A DNA stretch of 64,000 bases, taken from positions 2,356,001-2,420,000 of the forward strand of contig NZ_MWQN01000001.1 of the NCBI RefSeq assembly GCF_002024165.1, written 5' to 3'. Position numbers and translations under genes: made by a program. The notes below the pieces were generated by a model that saw only the letters and a list, made by a program, of their open reading frames with translations, was not told where the DNA came from and searched no databases. Every line of letters starts with the position of its first letter. The first letter of the stretch is position 1. Shown in pieces: positions 7,708 through 15,322 of this stretch. The stretch is from Embleya scabrispora (GTDB lineage Bacteria; Actinomycetota; Actinomycetes; Streptomycetales; Streptomycetaceae).

Positions 7708-9018
7708 CTATTCGGCGAAAGACCCGGCGACCTGGTCGACCGGGTGCGTCGTTTGCTCGCCGGTCGTCATGTCGCGAACGATCACCTCACCGGCGTCTCG
7801 TTCGCGGTCGCCGTAGATCAGACAGAACCGCGCGCCTTCGGCCGCCGCCCATTTCAACTGCCGGGCGAGCTTGCTACTCGAACCCATGTAGACGCCCGTA
7901 CGCAGCCCGGCGCGACGGACTGCGGCAGCCATCCGAAACGCTTCGTCGGCGTGGTCGTCTCCGAGCACGGTCACCGCGACGTCCAGCGCGGAAGCAGGCT
8001 TCTCGCCGGCCGATGTCAGCAAGGGAAGGATGCGTTCGATTCCCAACGACCCACCACAAGCGGGAGTTTCGGCACCGCCGGACATGCGCCCGATGAGGCC
8101 GTCGTACCGTCCGCCCGAGGCGATCGACCCGGGCATGCCCGGCGCCGTCACCTCGTAGATGACACCCGTGTAGTAGTCGAGACCCCGAACCAGGCTCGGC
8201 ACAAAGGCGATGCGCTCGCGCGGGACCGTGGCGGACAGCAGATCCAGGAGCCGATCGATCTCGGCCAACCCTTCCTGTCCGATCGAACTGTTCGTCAACT
8301 CCTTGCGAATGCGTGTGATCGAGTCGGGCGCCGTGAGGTCGGCAACCAGGCTGCTCGCGGTTGCTTCGAACTGGCCTCGGCCTTCGACCAGTTCCCGTAT
8401 GACCGCTTCCGGGCGGAGCTTGTCGAGTTTGTCCAGCGTGATCAGCACGCCTCCGCCGGCGTCGGCCGGCACCCCATACACCTCCAACAGCCCCATGAGG
8501 ACCTTGCGGCTGTTGACCATGAAGCGGAACCCGGGAACGCCGAGTGCGTCCAGCGCTGCATACAGGGCGGACACGACCTCGGCGTCGGCCAGCGGGGACG
8601 CGCTACCCACAACGTCCAGGTCACATTGCACAAACTCCCGAAAGCGACCCTTGCCCGGGCGATCGGCGCGCCATACAGGCGCCAGTGCGTACCGCTTGTA
8701 CGGCGTCGGAAGCCGGCTCCCGTACGCTGCCACCACCCGCGCGAGAGGGACCGTGTGGTCATAGCGCAGCGCCAGATCCGCCTCCCCGGTCGCTTCGTGC
8801 TCCCCACGCCGAAGGATCTTGAAGACAAGCTTGTCGCCCTCGTCGCCATACTTGCCCGTCAGGACTTCGAGCCGTTCGAACACGGGAGTCTGCAGCGGCT
8901 GGAAGCCAAACCGAGCAAAGACGTCTCGAACCGTGGCGAACGCCCGTTCGCGGGCTTCGAATTCGGCTGCGAGGAAATCCCTGGTTCCGGACGGGGGAGG
9001 GAAGCTCTCGGTTGCCAT
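7708..9018 (-). CDS. hisS: Histidyl-tRNA synthetase (extra/paralogous copy)
   Basis: A complete class II synthetase of 436 residues that charges tRNA-His. Visible features are the N-terminal PPSGTRDFL, motif 2 region LRYDHTVPLARV (about 83-94), the histidine-specific LVRGLDYYTGVIYEV (about residue 260) and SGGRYDGL, motif 3 GGSLGIERIL, and a C-terminal anticodon-binding domain. All catalytic signatures are present, so it is not HisZ. Streptomycetes normally keep hisS elsewhere (near relA in S. coelicolor, from memory), so this is probably a second copy. It sits in an accessory block beside histidine-degradation genes. A resistant or stress-specific isoform is possible but unproven. Confidence 0.92.
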   Translation of the reverse strand: MATESFPPPSGTRDFLAAEFEARERAFATVRDVFARFGFQPLQTPVFERLEVLTGKYGDEGDKLVFKILRRGEHEATGEADLALRYDHTVPLARVVAAYGSRLPTPYKRYALAPVWRADRPGKGRFREFVQCDLDVVGSASPLADAEVVSALYAALDALGVPGFRFMVNSRKVLMGLLEVYGVPADAGGGVLITLDKLDKLRPEAVIRELVEGRGQFEATASSLVADLTAPDSITRIRKELTNSSIGQEGLAEIDRLLDLLSATVPRERIAFVPSLVRGLDYYTGVIYEVTAPGMPGSIASGGRYDGLIGRMSGGAETPACGGSLGIERILPLLTSAGEKPASALDVAVTVLGDDHADEAFRMAAAVRRAGLRTGVYMGSSSKLARQLKWAAAEGARFCLIYGDRERDAGEVIVRDMTTGEQTTHPVDQVAGSFAE

Positions 9019-9078
9019 GGGATGAATGATTCCGCATGTCGAGCAGGCGCCCGTCGCTCTCGTGCGCGGGGCCGCCGC

Positions 9079-9939
9079 TCACGTTGTGAACAGGCCCCGC
9101 TCGCCGGCTTGGCGTTCGAAGTCCTCCAGTCTGGCCTGGGTTCGGGTGGGTTCGATGTCGCACATGGCCTGCAGGAGGATTTGGCCCATCAGGATCGGGG
9201 CGCCGTACGAGTCGAAGACCAACTGCGAGCCGACGCCCGCGATCAGGACCGCGTCGGACAGGGCCGCCGCCGGGGCGAACGGGCTGTCGGTGACCGTCAC
9301 GATGCGCAGGCCGAGGTCGCGCGCGACCCGCAGGCCCTCGCCCAACTCCCTCGGATAGCGCGGCAGCGCGAAGCACAGCAGGCCCGTGGCGCCCGCCGCG
9401 CGGGCCTGGTCGAGCCGGTCCACGAGCAGCGAGCCGCCCTCGTCCAGGACCCGGACCTCGGGCAGCACCTTGGCGGCGAAGTAGCCGAAGCCGCGCGCCG
9501 GCGCCATCCCGGTGCGCAGCCCGAGCACCACCAACGGCCGCGAGGGCGCGAGCAGTTCGGCCGCGCGCGCGATCGGGCCCGGGTCGGCGAGCTGGTCCGC
9601 GAGCCGGGCCAGGTTGGCGATCTCGGCGTGCACGGCGCCGACGTACTCGTTGCGGTCCACCTCGGTGGCCGACTCGGGCGTGGTCGGCAGGCCCAACTCG
9701 CGCAGGTGCCGGCGCAGCGCCGGGTATCCGTCGAAGCCGAGCGCGACCGCGAACCGGGTCACCGACGGCTGGCTGACCCCGGCGAGTTGGGCCACCTCGA
9801 CGCTGGAGAGGAACACCGCCTCGCCCGCGTGCCGGACCAGGCAGTGCGCGATCCGGCGCTGGGTGGGGGTGAGCCGGTGGCGCTCGAACAGGGCGAGCAG
9901 GCGGGCGGAAGGGCTCGCGTCGTCGTCGGCCACCGGCAT
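9079..9939 (-). CDS. MurR/RpiR-family transcriptional regulator
   Basis: A 286-residue regulator. The N-terminal RpiR helix-turn-helix spans about residues 18-75 (LSSVEVAQLAGVSQPSVTRF), followed by a SIS domain from about 120 (VVLGLRTGMAPARGFGYFA) that usually senses a phosphosugar or related effector. The ATG at 9939 has a GAGGAG site. It lies 146 bp downstream of hutH on the same strand, behind a hairpin and a separate inverted repeat, so it may have its own promoter. Control of hut genes is a reasonable guess. Its 3' end is duplicated at 6594-6802. Confidence 0.9.
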   Translation of the reverse strand: MPVADDDASPSARLLALFERHRLTPTQRRIAHCLVRHAGEAVFLSSVEVAQLAGVSQPSVTRFAVALGFDGYPALRRHLRELGLPTTPESATEVDRNEYVGAVHAEIANLARLADQLADPGPIARAAELLAPSRPLVVLGLRTGMAPARGFGYFAAKVLPEVRVLDEGGSLLVDRLDQARAAGATGLLCFALPRYPRELGEGLRVARDLGLRIVTVTDSPFAPAAALSDAVLIAGVGSQLVFDSYGAPILMGQILLQAMCDIEPTRTQARLEDFERQAGERGLFTT

Positions 9940-10018
9940 GTCTCCTCGCTGTTCGCACGTCGCCCGAGTGCCGCCGCGGACCCGGGCCGACGCGGGCCGA
10001 TCGCGGTCCGCGCCGATG

Positions 10019-10053
10019 CCGCGGCCGGGGACCTGCGTGGGTCCCGGCCGCGG
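10019..10053 (-). terminator. Hairpin after hutH
   Basis: A GC-rich stem with left arm 10019-10033 (CCGCGGCCGGGGACC) and right arm 10040-10053, one bulged G and a 6-nt loop. It lies 33 bp beyond the hutH stop and before rpiR. No T-tract follows, as is common in actinobacteria. Confidence 0.6.
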
Positions 10054-10054
10054 T

Positions 10055-10074
10055 ATCAGGTCATCCTGCCTGAT
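10055..10074. promoter_or_regulatory. Inverted repeat upstream of rpiR
   Basis: A perfect ATCAGG-8 bp-CCTGAT inverted repeat lies between the hutH terminator hairpin and hutH itself. A further GATCTGAT follows at 10072-10079. It lies within the hutH-rpiR gap and could be the rpiR or hut operator. The binding protein is inferred. Confidence 0.35.
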
Positions 10075-10085
10075 CTGATGGGGAA

Positions 10086-11669
10086 TCAGTTCAGTTCGCC
10101 GGCCACCGAGCGGGCGGCCTCGATCACACCGCCCGCGCGGACGAAGGCGTCGGCGGCCTCCAGATCCGGTGCCAGGAAGCGGTCCGGGCCCACTCCCTGG
10201 CCGCCGCTCGCCCGCAGTGCGGCCACCACCGCGGCGGTCGCGGGCGCGGGCGCACCGGCCCCGGCGGCCACCCGCATGTCCAGTGCCCGGGCGGCGGTGG
10301 TCAGCTCGATCGCCAGGACGCGGTTCAGGTTGTCGATCGCGCGGCGCAGCTTCCGGGCCGCGCTCCAGCCCATCGAGACGTGGTCCTCCTGCATCGCCGA
10401 GCTGGGGATGGAGTCGGCGGAGGCGGGCACCGCCAGGCGCTTGCACTCGGAGACCAGCGCGGCCTGGGTGTACTGCGCGATCATCAGGCCGGAGTCGACA
10501 CCCGGGTCGTCGGCGAGGAACGCGGGCAGGCCGTGCGAGCGGGACGGGTCGAGCAGCCGGTCGGTGCGGCGCTCGGCGATCGAACCGAGGTCGGCGACCG
10601 CGACGGCGAGGAAGTCGAGCACGTAGCCGACGGGGGCGCCGTGGAAGTTCCCGTTGGACTCGATCCGGCCGTCCTCCAGGATCACCGGGTTGTCCACGGC
10701 GGCGGCCAGTTCGCGGTCGGCGACCAGCAGCGCGTGGGCCAGCGTGTCCCGGCCGGCGCCGGCCACCTGCGGGGCGCAGCGCACCGAGTACGCGTCCTGC
10801 ACGCGCGGCGCCGCGTCCTGGTGGTGCCCGGTCAGCGCCGAGCCCTGGAGCACCCGCAGCATGTTGGCCGCGCTGGCCGCCTGGCCCGGGTGCGGGCGGA
10901 TGGCGTGCAGCGCCGGGTCGAGCACGCGCGAGGTGCCGAGCAGCGCCTCCATCGTCATCGCGGCGGTGATGTCGGCGGTGGTGAACAGTCGGGCCAGGTC
11001 GGCGCCGGCCATCAACAACATGCCGAGCATGCCGTCGGTGCCGTTGATCAGCGCCAGACCCTCCTTCTCCTTGAGCTCGATCGGCTCGATCCCGGCAACG
11101 GCGAGCAGTTCGGCGGCGGGGCGCACCTCGCCGTCGGGGCCGGCCGCCTCGCCCTCGCCGGTGAGCACGAGGGCGCAGTGCGCGAGCGGCGCCAGGTCCC
11201 CGCTGCACCCGAGCGAGCCGAATTCGCGGACCACCGGCGTGATGCCGGCGTTCAGCAACGCGGCCATGGTGCGCGCGACGACCGGCCGCACGCCCGTGCG
11301 ACCCGAGCACAGCGTCTTGAGCCGGAGCAGCATCAGCGCGCGGACCACCTCGTCCTCGACGCGCGGGCCCATCCCGGCGGCGTGCGAGCGGACCAGCGAG
11401 TGTTGCAGGCGCGTACGCAGTTCGGGGCTGATGTGCCGGACGGCGAGCGCGCCGAAGCCGGTGGACACCCCGTAGACGGGTTCGGTGCGCGCGGCGAGTC
11501 CTTCGACGACGGCCCGGGAGCCGGTCATCGCCTTGATCGCGCTTTCGGCGAGTTCGACGCGTGCGCCGGCGCGGGCGACCGCGAGGACGTCCCTCGGGGA
11601 CATCCCGGCCTCGCCGATCAGGACGGTGGCGGGAGCTGCTTCGGGGGCGCTGTGCAGATCGTTATTCAC
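10086..11669 (-). CDS. hutH: Histidine ammonia-lyase
   Basis: A 527-residue lyase that deaminates histidine to urocanate, the first step of histidine use. The MIO-forming loop reads GSLGCSGDLAPLAH (Cys155-Ser156-Gly157), so Cys replaces the more usual Ala. Other family marks are YGVSTGFGALA, the KEGLALINGTDGMLG region and SMGWSAARKLRRAIDN. The GTG at 11669 (VNNDLHSAP) was chosen because upstream extension runs into the divergent fdhD promoter. It pairs functionally with hutU, whose partial gene opens the window. Confidence 0.93.
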   Translation of the reverse strand: MNNDLHSAPEAAPATVLIGEAGMSPRDVLAVARAGARVELAESAIKAMTGSRAVVEGLAARTEPVYGVSTGFGALAVRHISPELRTRLQHSLVRSHAAGMGPRVEDEVVRALMLLRLKTLCSGRTGVRPVVARTMAALLNAGITPVVREFGSLGCSGDLAPLAHCALVLTGEGEAAGPDGEVRPAAELLAVAGIEPIELKEKEGLALINGTDGMLGMLLMAGADLARLFTTADITAAMTMEALLGTSRVLDPALHAIRPHPGQAASAANMLRVLQGSALTGHHQDAAPRVQDAYSVRCAPQVAGAGRDTLAHALLVADRELAAAVDNPVILEDGRIESNGNFHGAPVGYVLDFLAVAVADLGSIAERRTDRLLDPSRSHGLPAFLADDPGVDSGLMIAQYTQAALVSECKRLAVPASADSIPSSAMQEDHVSMGWSAARKLRRAIDNLNRVLAIELTTAARALDMRVAAGAGAPAPATAAVVAALRASGGQGVGPDRFLAPDLEAADAFVRAGGVIEAARSVAGELN

Positions 11670-11762
11670 TCGAACATTATGTGCATGGATCGCGACAACA
11701 CCAGGGCGGCTACCGTGCCTGAAGGAAACACCGTCGGGAACGCACCAGCGAAAGGCAGTGCC

Positions 11763-12611
11763 GTGGGTCGGGTCACCTCTCGCCACAAGGTCGTACGGCT
11801 GGGCGGCGACGCGCCCCCCGTACCGCGCATCGACACGCTCGTCGCCGAGGAACCGCTCGACATCCGGCTCGGCGGGCGCACCGTCACGGTGACGATGCGC
11901 ACCCCGGGCGACGACTTCGACCTGGTCGCCGGGTTCCTGGCGGCCGAGGGGGTGGTCGGCGCGGCCGAGGACCTGGCCGCGATGCGCTACTGCGCGGGCA
12001 CCGACGACGAGGGCCGCAACACGTACAACGTGGTGGACGCGGCACTCGCGCCGCACGTGCCGGCCCCGGATCCGGGCCTGATGCGCGGGGTGTGGACGTC
12101 GAGCGCGTGCGGGATCTGCGGCAGCACCGGCATCGAGGGATTGCGCCGGATGTCGCGCTTCGACGTGCGCGCGGACGAGGTGCGGGTGGACGCGGAGGTG
12201 CTGTACGCGCTGCCCGATCGGCTGCGCGCGGCGCAGAAGGTGTTCGCCAGTACCGGCGGCCTGCACGCGGCGGGGCTGTTCACCGCCGCCGGCGAGATGG
12301 TGTGCGTACGCGAGGACGTGGGCCGGCACAACGCGGTGGACAAGGTGGTGGGGTGGGCGCTGCGCGAGGGGCGGCTGCCGCTGGCCGGACACGTGCTGAT
12401 GGTCAGCGGGCGGGCCTCGTTCGAGCTGACCCAAAAGGCCGCGATGGCGGGGGTGCCGGTGATGGCCGCGGTGTCCGCGCCGTCGGGTCTGGCGGTGGAC
12501 CTGGCCGCGGACGCCGGGGTGACCCTGGTCGGCTTCCTGCGCGGCCGCTCGGCGAACGTGTACAGCCTCCCGGATCGGATCACGGTGTCCGAACCCGCCG
12601 GCACCGCCTGA
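11763..12611 (+). CDS. fdhD: Formate dehydrogenase accessory sulfurtransferase
   Basis: A 282-residue FdhD protein, which transfers sulfur from a cysteine desulfurase to the molybdenum cofactor of formate dehydrogenase. The catalytic loop SSACGICGSTG carries the CxxC cysteines (about residues 116 and 119), and the C-terminal GHVLMVSGRASFELTQKAA region is family-typical. The GTG at 11763 (GRVTSRHKVVRL) follows a GAAAGG site. In-frame upstream ATG codons exist, for example at 11685, but would lengthen the protein beyond the usual size. It is divergent from hutH. Confidence 0.9.
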   Translation: MGRVTSRHKVVRLGGDAPPVPRIDTLVAEEPLDIRLGGRTVTVTMRTPGDDFDLVAGFLAAEGVVGAAEDLAAMRYCAGTDDEGRNTYNVVDAALAPHVPAPDPGLMRGVWTSSACGICGSTGIEGLRRMSRFDVRADEVRVDAEVLYALPDRLRAAQKVFASTGGLHAAGLFTAAGEMVCVREDVGRHNAVDKVVGWALREGRLPLAGHVLMVSGRASFELTQKAAMAGVPVMAAVSAPSGLAVDLAADAGVTLVGFLRGRSANVYSLPDRITVSEPAGTA

Positions 12612-12640
12612 GCGCCCCGCCCGCCCCGTCGACCACGAGC

Positions 12641-12656
12641 GTCCGAGCACTCGGAC
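12641..12656. terminator. Hairpin between convergent fdhD and diguanylate cyclase genes
   Basis: A short perfect inverted repeat GTCCGAG-CA-CTCGGAC lies in the 55-bp gap between two convergent stop codons. It could serve as a bidirectional terminator, though the stem is short and there is no T-tract. Confidence 0.4.
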
Positions 12657-12666
12657 CGCCCCGGTG

Positions 12667-14538
12667 TCAGTCCGGCAGCGACGCGCCCCCGGTCAGCGCC
12701 ACCGCGACCAGCGCGCGCAGCACCGGGGCGAGCCCGGTCACGCTCAGGCTCAGGTCGTCGGCGTAGATCTCCACCAGCCAGCCGCCCGCCGCGTTGGTCC
12801 CGCCCGCCGCGACCATCGCCTTGTAGCCGCCGACCAGGAGCAGGTCCTCCTCGGCCGGGTCGGTGCCCGGATCGCCGAGTTCGGCGACGAACCCGCCGCC
12901 CTGGACCGCGTCGGCGGTGGCCGGATAGTGCGCCAGGTCGTATTCGGCGGTCACCGCGTCGTAGCGCGGCCCGGCCTCGCTCTGCACACCGGTCAGCCGG
13001 TGGATCGAGTAGCGCACCGTGCGCAACACCCGGCCGCCGGGCGGCAGGTACGACACCCACCACGCCACGCCGTCCAGCATCCGGGCGAAGGTGTCGGCGA
13101 CGATCTCCAGGCGGCCAAGCGTGTCCGCCCGGTGCACGCTCTTCGGCTCGCGCTCGTCCAGGACCGCGAGCACCGCGGCCAGCAGCCGGCCCGGCTCGGC
13201 GTTGTGCAGCGCGCCGCGGAACCGGCGGCGGTCGCGGTGCGGGCCGGGGCCCTCGGCCCCGGCCTCGTCCTGCGCCTCGCGGGCCAGGGACAGGGTCAGG
13301 TCGGGCTGCTGACCGCGCCCGGCGACCACCGGGCGGGTCGAGCGCGAGCCCTTGGCCCGGTACTGCGCCGCGTCGGCGAGTCGGAAGAGCCGGTCCGCGC
13401 TGGTCACCGGGCCCACCGGGTCGCCGGTGGAGGCGACGCCGCAGGCCACGCCCTCGCCGTTGTGCATGCGCAGCGCCCGTCGGCACAGTTCCTCGGCGAC
13501 CGCGACCACGTCGTCGGGCGGATAGCCCTCGACCAGTACGCAGAACTCGTCGCCGCCGAGCCGCGCGGCGGTGGCCCCCGGCAACATCGCGCCGCACGCC
13601 GAGAGTTGGTCGGCGAAGCGCTCCAGGAGGCGGTCGCCGACATCGTGCCCGCGTTCGTCGTTGAGCCGCTTGAGGCCGTTGACGTCGCAGACGATCAGGC
13701 TGACCACCACGCCGTCCCGGTAGTGCCGGGCCATCGCCTCGTCCAGCCGGGCGTCGATCGCGCGGCGGTTGGCCAGACCGGTCAGCGGGTCGGTGAAGGC
13801 CAGCTTCTCGATCCGCTCGAAGTGTTCCGCCTGGGCCAGGCCGGCGGAGATCTGCGCGGCCAGGACACCCGCGAACTCGGCGTCCACCGGCTCGAAGCGC
13901 GGCTGGTCGGCCCGCCGGGCCAGATACAGCTCGCCCCACACCCGGCCCTCGACCATGATCGGCGCGACCATGCAGTCGTGCCGCCCCCGGCGCAGCATCG
14001 CCGCGACCCGCTCGGGGTCGCGCGTGTGCTCCGGGTCGTCCACGCACCGCGACCACGTGGTGGGCCAGCCCTCCGACTCGATGATGTCGGGGAAGTCGGT
14101 GACGGGGTACGTCTCCGCCGCCGGCAGCGGCTCCTCGCCCTCGGCCAGCTCGCCGTCGTTGACCAGCACGCGCAACTGGCCGGTGTCCCGCTCCCAGACC
14201 GAGATGGAGGCGTGCGCGGCGCCCATCGCCAGGCGTGCCTGGGCCGCCGAGACGCGGACCACCTCGGAGAAGTGGTGGGTCGTGGCGAGCGTCTTGGCCA
14301 GGTGGATGATCGCGTGCAGTCGACGGGCGGCGTCGGGTCCCTCGACCAGCGCGGCGGGTTCCGGACACGTGTCGCCGGGCATGCCGGGCAGGTGGTCGGC
14401 AGGGCCGCCCGAACCGTCGGTTCCGGGAGTGCTCGAATCGGGTCGCGAAGCTACGGTTCTCACCCCCAATCCGCCGGTACCGAGACCAGAGGATATGTCA
14501 TATATTGCCCGATTAACGGCAACGTGCACCCGCGTCAT
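12667..14538 (-). CDS. Diguanylate cyclase with GAF domains
   Basis: A 623-residue c-di-GMP synthase. An N-terminal GAF-like sensor (about residues 70-235) leads into a GGDEF domain (about 245-400) with the intact signature LGGDEF at 328-332. No RxxD inhibitory site is seen at the usual spacing upstream. A C-terminal segment (about 435-623) looks like a second GAF-like module. There is no transmembrane segment, so it is cytosolic. The ATG at 14538 has a GAGGTGAC site. The first codons are unusually AT-rich for this genome, with ATA and AAT codons. c-di-GMP controls development in streptomycetes. Confidence 0.88.
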   Translation of the reverse strand: MTRVHVAVNRAIYDISSGLGTGGLGVRTVASRPDSSTPGTDGSGGPADHLPGMPGDTCPEPAALVEGPDAARRLHAIIHLAKTLATTHHFSEVVRVSAAQARLAMGAAHASISVWERDTGQLRVLVNDGELAEGEEPLPAAETYPVTDFPDIIESEGWPTTWSRCVDDPEHTRDPERVAAMLRRGRHDCMVAPIMVEGRVWGELYLARRADQPRFEPVDAEFAGVLAAQISAGLAQAEHFERIEKLAFTDPLTGLANRRAIDARLDEAMARHYRDGVVVSLIVCDVNGLKRLNDERGHDVGDRLLERFADQLSACGAMLPGATAARLGGDEFCVLVEGYPPDDVVAVAEELCRRALRMHNGEGVACGVASTGDPVGPVTSADRLFRLADAAQYRAKGSRSTRPVVAGRGQQPDLTLSLAREAQDEAGAEGPGPHRDRRRFRGALHNAEPGRLLAAVLAVLDEREPKSVHRADTLGRLEIVADTFARMLDGVAWWVSYLPPGGRVLRTVRYSIHRLTGVQSEAGPRYDAVTAEYDLAHYPATADAVQGGGFVAELGDPGTDPAEEDLLLVGGYKAMVAAGGTNAAGGWLVEIYADDLSLSVTGLAPVLRALVAVALTGGASLPD

Positions 14539-14849
14539 GCCGTCACCTCGACGGGTCGCTGTTCGCGTGTGTTCCTGATTGGGCCCCAGACAGCTCCCGT
14601 GCGTCCGCCGAGTGCCCGCGCGAGCCGCCGGGCTCGCGCCGGACCGAGCGAAGCGCTTGTATACCCCGGCTTCGCGTCCTGCGCACATTACTCCTGTGGC
14701 CCGGCTCCGCAACGCCCCGTGTCCGGCCCGTGTCCGGGCTGTGGCAAACCGCGGCCCGCGAGGGCGCGAGGTTGTGAAGAGACCGTGGAAGACTCCCGCG
14801 ATCTCGGCCGAAAGGGTACGGTCGCGGGCACAGTCCGAAGGAGCCACGC
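14539..14849. other. Divergent intergenic region with hairpin
   Basis: This 311-bp gap between the diguanylate cyclase and the SRPBCC gene contains no convincing open frame. It holds a perfect hairpin GCGCGAGCC-4 nt-GGCTCGCGC at 14618-14639 and a repeated GTGTCCGG at about 14718-14735. It presumably carries both promoters. A GAAGGAG ribosome site precedes the rightward gene. Confidence 0.4.
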
Positions 14850-15245
14850 GTGCCCACGCTTTCCGTCATCGCCGCGATCGACGTACCGGCCGCCCGGATC
14901 TGGGAGGCGGTAGGAGACTTCGAGGACCCGTCCACGTGGCATCCGTGGCCGGTCGAGGAGCACACCGGAGACGAGCGGCGGCTGCGTACACCCGATGGTA
15001 CGACCGTCCGCGAACGACTGGTCGAGCACGACGCGGCAGGGCACTCCTACCGCTATCGCACGCTCGACGGCCTGCCGCTGTCCGGCCGGCTCGCGCTCGA
15101 ATCTATCGCCGGCGGCACGATGTGCCTGGTCGTCTGGTCGGTACGGTTCGAGAGCACACCCGCCGAACAGCTTCCGCTGCTGCGCGAGCTCGAACACGCG
15201 GTGCTGCGCCCCGGACTGCGGTCGCTGCGCGAGGCGTTCGGCTGA
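14850..15245 (+). CDS. SRPBCC (START/polyketide-cyclase-like) family protein
   Basis: A 131-residue single-domain protein starting VPTLSVIAAIDVPAARIWEAVGDF, the typical first strand and helix of an SRPBCC lipid-binding fold. The WHPWPVEEHTGDERRLRT segment and a C-terminal long helix complete the fold. The GTG start has a good AAGGAG site 7 nt upstream. Ligand and role are unknown. It converges on the adenylate cyclase gene. Confidence 0.85.
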   Translation: MPTLSVIAAIDVPAARIWEAVGDFEDPSTWHPWPVEEHTGDERRLRTPDGTTVRERLVEHDAAGHSYRYRTLDGLPLSGRLALESIAGGTMCLVVWSVRFESTPAEQLPLLRELEHAVLRPGLRSLREAFG

Positions 15246-15288
15246 CCCGCCGAGCCGCCGGCGCGCACGCCGGGCGGGTCGAGCGGAT

Positions 15289-15322
15289 CGGGAGTCACCG
15301 CGGTACGGGAGTCACTGCGGTA
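15289..15322. repeat. 17-bp tandem duplication spanning the cya stop codon
   Basis: Two adjacent copies of CGGGAGTCACYGCGGTA (15289-15305 and 15306-15322) differ at one base. The TGA of the adenylate cyclase gene (minus strand, 15314-15312) lies in the right-hand copy, so a second TGA-containing copy follows directly downstream. Confidence 0.75.

Larger units (their letters stand above)
6803..9078. other. Segment bracketed by directly repeated rpiR 3' ends
   Basis: This 2.3-kb stretch carries the PH-like membrane gene and a histidyl-tRNA synthetase. On its left is the decayed rpiR copy (6594-6802) and on its right the 3' end of intact rpiR (from 9079), in the same orientation. Direct repeats around a cargo are what insertion next to a gene end, or a tandem duplication followed by replacement, would leave. 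No integrase, transposase or terminal inverted repeats are visible. Confidence 0.5.

Noticed and set aside
7708-9018. Possibility that the synthetase is HisZ, the regulatory subunit of ATP phosphoribosyltransferase
   Set aside because: Catalytic motifs (RYDHTVPLARV, LVRGLDYYTG, motif 3) and a C-terminal anticodon-binding domain are all present, which HisZ lacks.
9079-11310. Long minus-strand frame spanning rpiR and part of hutH
   Set aside because: The part upstream of 9939 is a shifted-frame shadow of hutH, in which the true frame carries all lyase motifs; the regulator starts at the ATG with the GAGGAG site.
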